NCBI RefSeq assembly: GCF_005870025.1
Contig: NZ_VATA01000004.1
Span: 1-64,000 of the forward strand
From: Poseidonocella sp. HB161398
GTDB lineage: Bacteria > Pseudomonadota > Alphaproteobacteria > Rhodobacterales > Rhodobacteraceae
Reading direction: 5' to 3'
Length of the DNA: 64,000 nucleotides
Both the position numbers and the translations under genes were made by a program. Positions 59,017-64,000 of the stretch are shown in pieces; position 1 is the first letter of the stretch; each line of letters begins with the position of its first letter. The notes beneath the pieces were generated by a model. The model searched no databases. It had not been told where the DNA came from and worked only from the letters and a program-made list of their open reading frames with translations.

Positions 59017-60671
59017 GCGACAACCCCGATCCCTCCCTCTCCGCCGATACCGGCATCCCCGAGCCCGAGGGCGTCAGCGACCTGATCGAGACCGATTACG
59101 AGATCGGCCAGGACAACCTGGAAGGCTCGCTCGGCCCGATCGGCTTCGACATCCACAATCCGGTCTTCGCGGTCTCGGGCCTCGCCATCGTCGCCTTCGT
59201 CTTCTACACGCTCGCCCTTCCCGACCAGGCGGGCGCGCTGTTCTCGGCGATGTTCGACTTCGTCACCAAGGGCTTCGACTGGTTCTTCCTCGGCGCGGCG
59301 AATATCTTCGTGCTGTTCTGCCTCCTGCTGATCGTCTCGCCGATGGGCAAGATCCGGCTGGGCGGCTCCGAGGCGACGCCGGACTACACCTATCTGGGCT
59401 GGTTCGCGATGCTCTTCGCCGCGGGGATGGGCATCGGGCTCGTCTTCTACGGCGTGGCCGAGCCGATGAGCCATTTCTCCTCCTCGCTGGGCGGCGTCAC
59501 CGTGGGCGAGAACGGCGTGCGCACCGACTGGGCGCCGCTGGGCGGGGCCGAGGGCGACGAGGCCGCGGCGATCCGGCTGGGCATGGCGGCGACGATCTTC
59601 CACTGGGGGCTGCACCCCTGGGCGATCTACGCCATCGTGGCGCTGGCGCTGGCGCTGTTCTCCTACAACAAGGGCCTGCCGCTGACCGTGCGCTCGGCCT
59701 TCTACCCGATCCTGGGCGAGCGCGTCTGGGGCTGGCCGGGCCATGTCATCGACATCCTGGCGGTCTTCGCGACGCTCTTCGGACTGGCGACCTCGCTGGG
59801 CTTCGGCGCGACCCAGGCCAATGCCGGGCTGAACGAGCTCTTCGGCATCCCGATCGGCGACACGACCGAGGTGATCCTGATCACCGTCATCACGGCGATC
59901 GCGCTGGTCTCGGTGCTGCGCGGCCTCGATGGCGGGGTGAAGGTGCTTTCCGAGATCAACATGGCGCTGGCGCTGGTGCTGCTGGTCTTCGTGCTGCTGG
60001 CGGGCTCGACCGTGGCGGTGCTGACCGGGTTCTTCGACTATCTCTGGGCCTATATCGAGTACCTGCCGGCGCTGTCGAACCCGATCGGGCGCGAGGACGT
60101 GAACTTCATGCAGGGCTGGACCTCGTTCTACTGGGCCTGGTGGATCTCCTGGTCGCCGTTCGTCGGCATGTTCATCGCCCGCGTCAGCCGCGGCCGCACG
60201 GTGCGCGAGTTCATGATCTGCGTGCTCCTGATCCCGTCGCTGGTCTGCGTGCTGTGGATGTCGGTCTTCGGCGGCGTGGCGATCCAGCAGGTGGTCCAGG
60301 ACGGCTACACGGCCGCGCAGGATGCCGATCTGCCGCTGAAGCTCTTCAAGATGCTCGACGAGCTGCCGCTTACCGGCATCACCTCGCTGGTCGGCATCGT
60401 GCTGGTGATCGTGTTCTTCGTCACCTCCTCGGACTCGGGCTCGCTGGTGATCGACACGATCACCGCGGGCGGCAAGGTCGATGCGCCGGTGCCGCAGCGG
60501 GTCTTCTGGGCGATCTTCGAGGGCGCCGTGGCCATCGTGCTGCTGCTCTCGGCCGGCGGGCTCGGCTCGCTGCAGTCGATGGTGATCTCGACCGGCCTGC
60601 CCTTCACCGTCGTGCTCCTGGTGATGTGCGTCGCGATCTGGAAGGGCCTCGCCTCCGAGCGCAAGGCCTGA
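59013..60671 (+). CDS. BCCT-family betaine/choline/carnitine-type transporter
   Basis: A 552-residue protein with a GTG start behind AAGGATCGCC. About 12 transmembrane helices. BCCT hallmarks are WFAMLFAAGMGIGLVFYGVA (TM3), the Trp-rich stretch WTSFYWAWWISWSPFVGMFI (TM8) and a DSGS near TM10. It is an inner-membrane symporter for a quaternary-ammonium or similar osmolyte; the exact substrate cannot be read from sequence. Coupled to the Usp gene. Confidence 0.9.
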   Translation: MSDNPDPSLSADTGIPEPEGVSDLIETDYEIGQDNLEGSLGPIGFDIHNPVFAVSGLAIVAFVFYTLALPDQAGALFSAMFDFVTKGFDWFFLGAANIFVLFCLLLIVSPMGKIRLGGSEATPDYTYLGWFAMLFAAGMGIGLVFYGVAEPMSHFSSSLGGVTVGENGVRTDWAPLGGAEGDEAAAIRLGMAATIFHWGLHPWAIYAIVALALALFSYNKGLPLTVRSAFYPILGERVWGWPGHVIDILAVFATLFGLATSLGFGATQANAGLNELFGIPIGDTTEVILITVITAIALVSVLRGLDGGVKVLSEINMALALVLLVFVLLAGSTVAVLTGFFDYLWAYIEYLPALSNPIGREDVNFMQGWTSFYWAWWISWSPFVGMFIARVSRGRTVREFMICVLLIPSLVCVLWMSVFGGVAIQQVVQDGYTAAQDADLPLKLFKMLDELPLTGITSLVGIVLVIVFFVTSSDSGSLVIDTITAGGKVDAPVPQRVFWAIFEGAVAIVLLLSAGGLGSLQSMVISTGLPFTVVLLVMCVAIWKGLASERKA

Positions 60672-60679
60672 TCCCCTGC

Positions 60680-60701
60680 AGGGGGCGCTCCGGCGCCCCC
60701 T
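60680..60701. terminator. Bidirectional terminator between BCCT and patatin genes
   Basis: Stem AGGGGGCGC/GCGCCCCCT with a TCCG loop in the 31-bp gap between convergent genes. Confidence 0.7.
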
Positions 60702-60702
60702 C

Positions 60703-61617
60703 TCACAGCCCGGCCAGGGCGCCGATCTCGTCGGCGCTGGCCATGACCGCCCGGTGCCCGGCCTCGATCGCCTCGGCGGCCTTCTCGAATTCCAGGATGC
60801 TCAGGTCGCGCAGCGGCACTTCGAGCATCAGGTCGGGCGGCGAGGCCGCCAGCCGCATCCGCATCACCGCCGAGGACACGATGTCGACCGAGGCCCAGAT
60901 GACATCCATGTAATGCGGCGGCACGGCCGCGGGCGGCGCAGGCTCGGGCGCGGCCAGCCAGCTGCCCAGCCCCACCGCCTGGCTGCCCGCGCGCAGATGC
61001 GCCATCAGCGGGCCGGTCAGCCCGGCCGAGGGCGCAGGCGGCGTCCAGAAGCCCGCCGGGCCGAAGCCGTTGGGATCGACCGCCAGGACCGGACCGCTGC
61101 CGAGCGCGCGGCAGCCCATCACCGGCACCGGATCGGAAAGCGCCCCGTCGACCAGCCACTTGCCGCCATGATGCACCGGGGTCAGCACGCCCGGGATCGA
61201 GACCGAGGCGCGGATCGCCGGGCGGATCTCCCCGCGGGAGAACCACACCTCGCGCCCGGTCTGCAGGTCGGTGGCGACCGCGCCGAAGGGGCAGCCAAGC
61301 TCTTCGATCGCCAGCGGGATCCCGAGCTCGTCCAGCAGCCGCGGGATCTCGTTTCCCGCGACGAAGCCGCCGCCCGAAAGGCGCAGGTCGATATAGCCCA
61401 GGAATTTCGTGCGGGTCAGGCTGCGCGCCCAGTCCTCCAGCGCATCGAGCCGGCCCGCCGCCCAGGCGGCGCCGACCAGCGCGCCCATCGAGGAGCCGGA
61501 GACCCGGTCGACCGAGATCCCCAGCTCGTCGAGCGCGCGGAACACGCCGACATGGCAGAATCCCCGCGCCCCGCCCATGCCGAGGGCGAGGCCGACGGGC
61601 ACCGGCGCGGCGGCCAT
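60703..61617 (-). CDS. Patatin-like phospholipase
   Basis: A 304-residue protein. It carries the oxyanion loop LGMGGARGFCHVGVF, the nucleophile GSSMG and the Asp of the Ser-Asp dyad in DGALSDP, all in the order of bacterial patatin-like lipid acyl hydrolases (RssA/YchK type). No signal peptide, so probably cytosolic or membrane-associated. Only 3 bp follow the uvrA stop, so it is co-transcribed with uvrA. Confidence 0.88.
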   Translation of the reverse strand: MAAAPVPVGLALGMGGARGFCHVGVFRALDELGISVDRVSGSSMGALVGAAWAAGRLDALEDWARSLTRTKFLGYIDLRLSGGGFVAGNEIPRLLDELGIPLAIEELGCPFGAVATDLQTGREVWFSRGEIRPAIRASVSIPGVLTPVHHGGKWLVDGALSDPVPVMGCRALGSGPVLAVDPNGFGPAGFWTPPAPSAGLTGPLMAHLRAGSQAVGLGSWLAAPEPAPPAAVPPHYMDVIWASVDIVSSAVMRMRLAASPPDLMLEVPLRDLSILEFEKAAEAIEAGHRAVMASADEIGALAGL

Positions 61618-61620
61618 CGG

Positions 61621-64000
<2,380 letters not shown>

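Overview
The window is one arm of a chromosome carrying a large integrated, short-tailed (podovirus-like) phage. The host is most likely an alphaproteobacterium of the Rhodobacteraceae type (high GC, ATGA-coupled genes, elongator-type tRNA-Met(CAT), a USP–BCCT transporter pair, and patatin behind uvrA). Host DNA occupies the right end: the tRNA gene at 58294-58370 (minus), a universal stress protein plus BCCT transporter operon, a patatin-like hydrolase, and the 3' five-sixths of uvrA, which runs off the right edge. Everything from the left edge to about 58.0-58.2 kb looks phage-derived. No integrase is visible, so the other prophage end is probably left of base 1.

Phage layout. (1) 20-7268, minus: a left arm with a MoxR/CobS-like AAA+ ATPase and a CobT-like VWA protein, several small unknowns, a membrane protein, a C5-methyltransferase-like protein and a DUF2958 protein. 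Its genes are repeatedly preceded by an intrinsic terminator and by a dispersed 20-bp repeat. (2) 7780-10022, plus: an AT-richer three-gene cassette (PD-(D/E)XK nuclease-like protein plus two tandem paralogues). (3) 10308-34.6 kb: a histone-like minus gene, then the plus-strand packaging and virion module: small and large terminase, portal, tailspike, scaffold, SU10/DUF5309-like capsid protein, adaptor, nozzle, fibre and three ejection-type internal proteins. (4) 34661-44494: a 3277-residue 'polyvalent' internal protein with an HExxH motif and an ART-like segment. (5) 46153-49135, minus: a recombination operon (Cas4/YqaJ-like exonuclease, SSB-like protein, Sak4-like ATPase). Divergent to it is a Cro-like HTH protein followed by a prim-pol/RepA-type primase-helicase. 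(6) 51.4-58 kb: small genes, a possible origin (20-bp inverted repeats around CCTTGG repeats), a Hjc-like resolvase, a GH104-type lysozyme and regulators.

At least four lower-GC or wrong-strand insertions sit exactly at module borders: 7780-10022, 21308-22162 (AbiV/HEPN-like), 33562-34383 (PD-(D/E)XK-like) and 44825-46126 (HEPN-like with an R-x4-H motif). They look like morons and are plausible anti-phage or superinfection-exclusion genes.

Regulation is unusually legible. A palindrome ACACC-N4-GGTGT occurs upstream of the CobS/T pair, at the cro/recombination divergence, in the putative origin and upstream of the right-end operon, implying one repressor over several scattered operons. A second motif (TTTGCCC half-sites, GGGCAAATTTGCCC palindromes) lies both upstream of the packaging operon and near the right prophage end. 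A third signal is the repeat TAAGGTCCTTCGGACTGCGC (five copies). Three of its copies are followed by intrinsic terminators in leader regions, which suggests transcript-level (antitermination-like) control.
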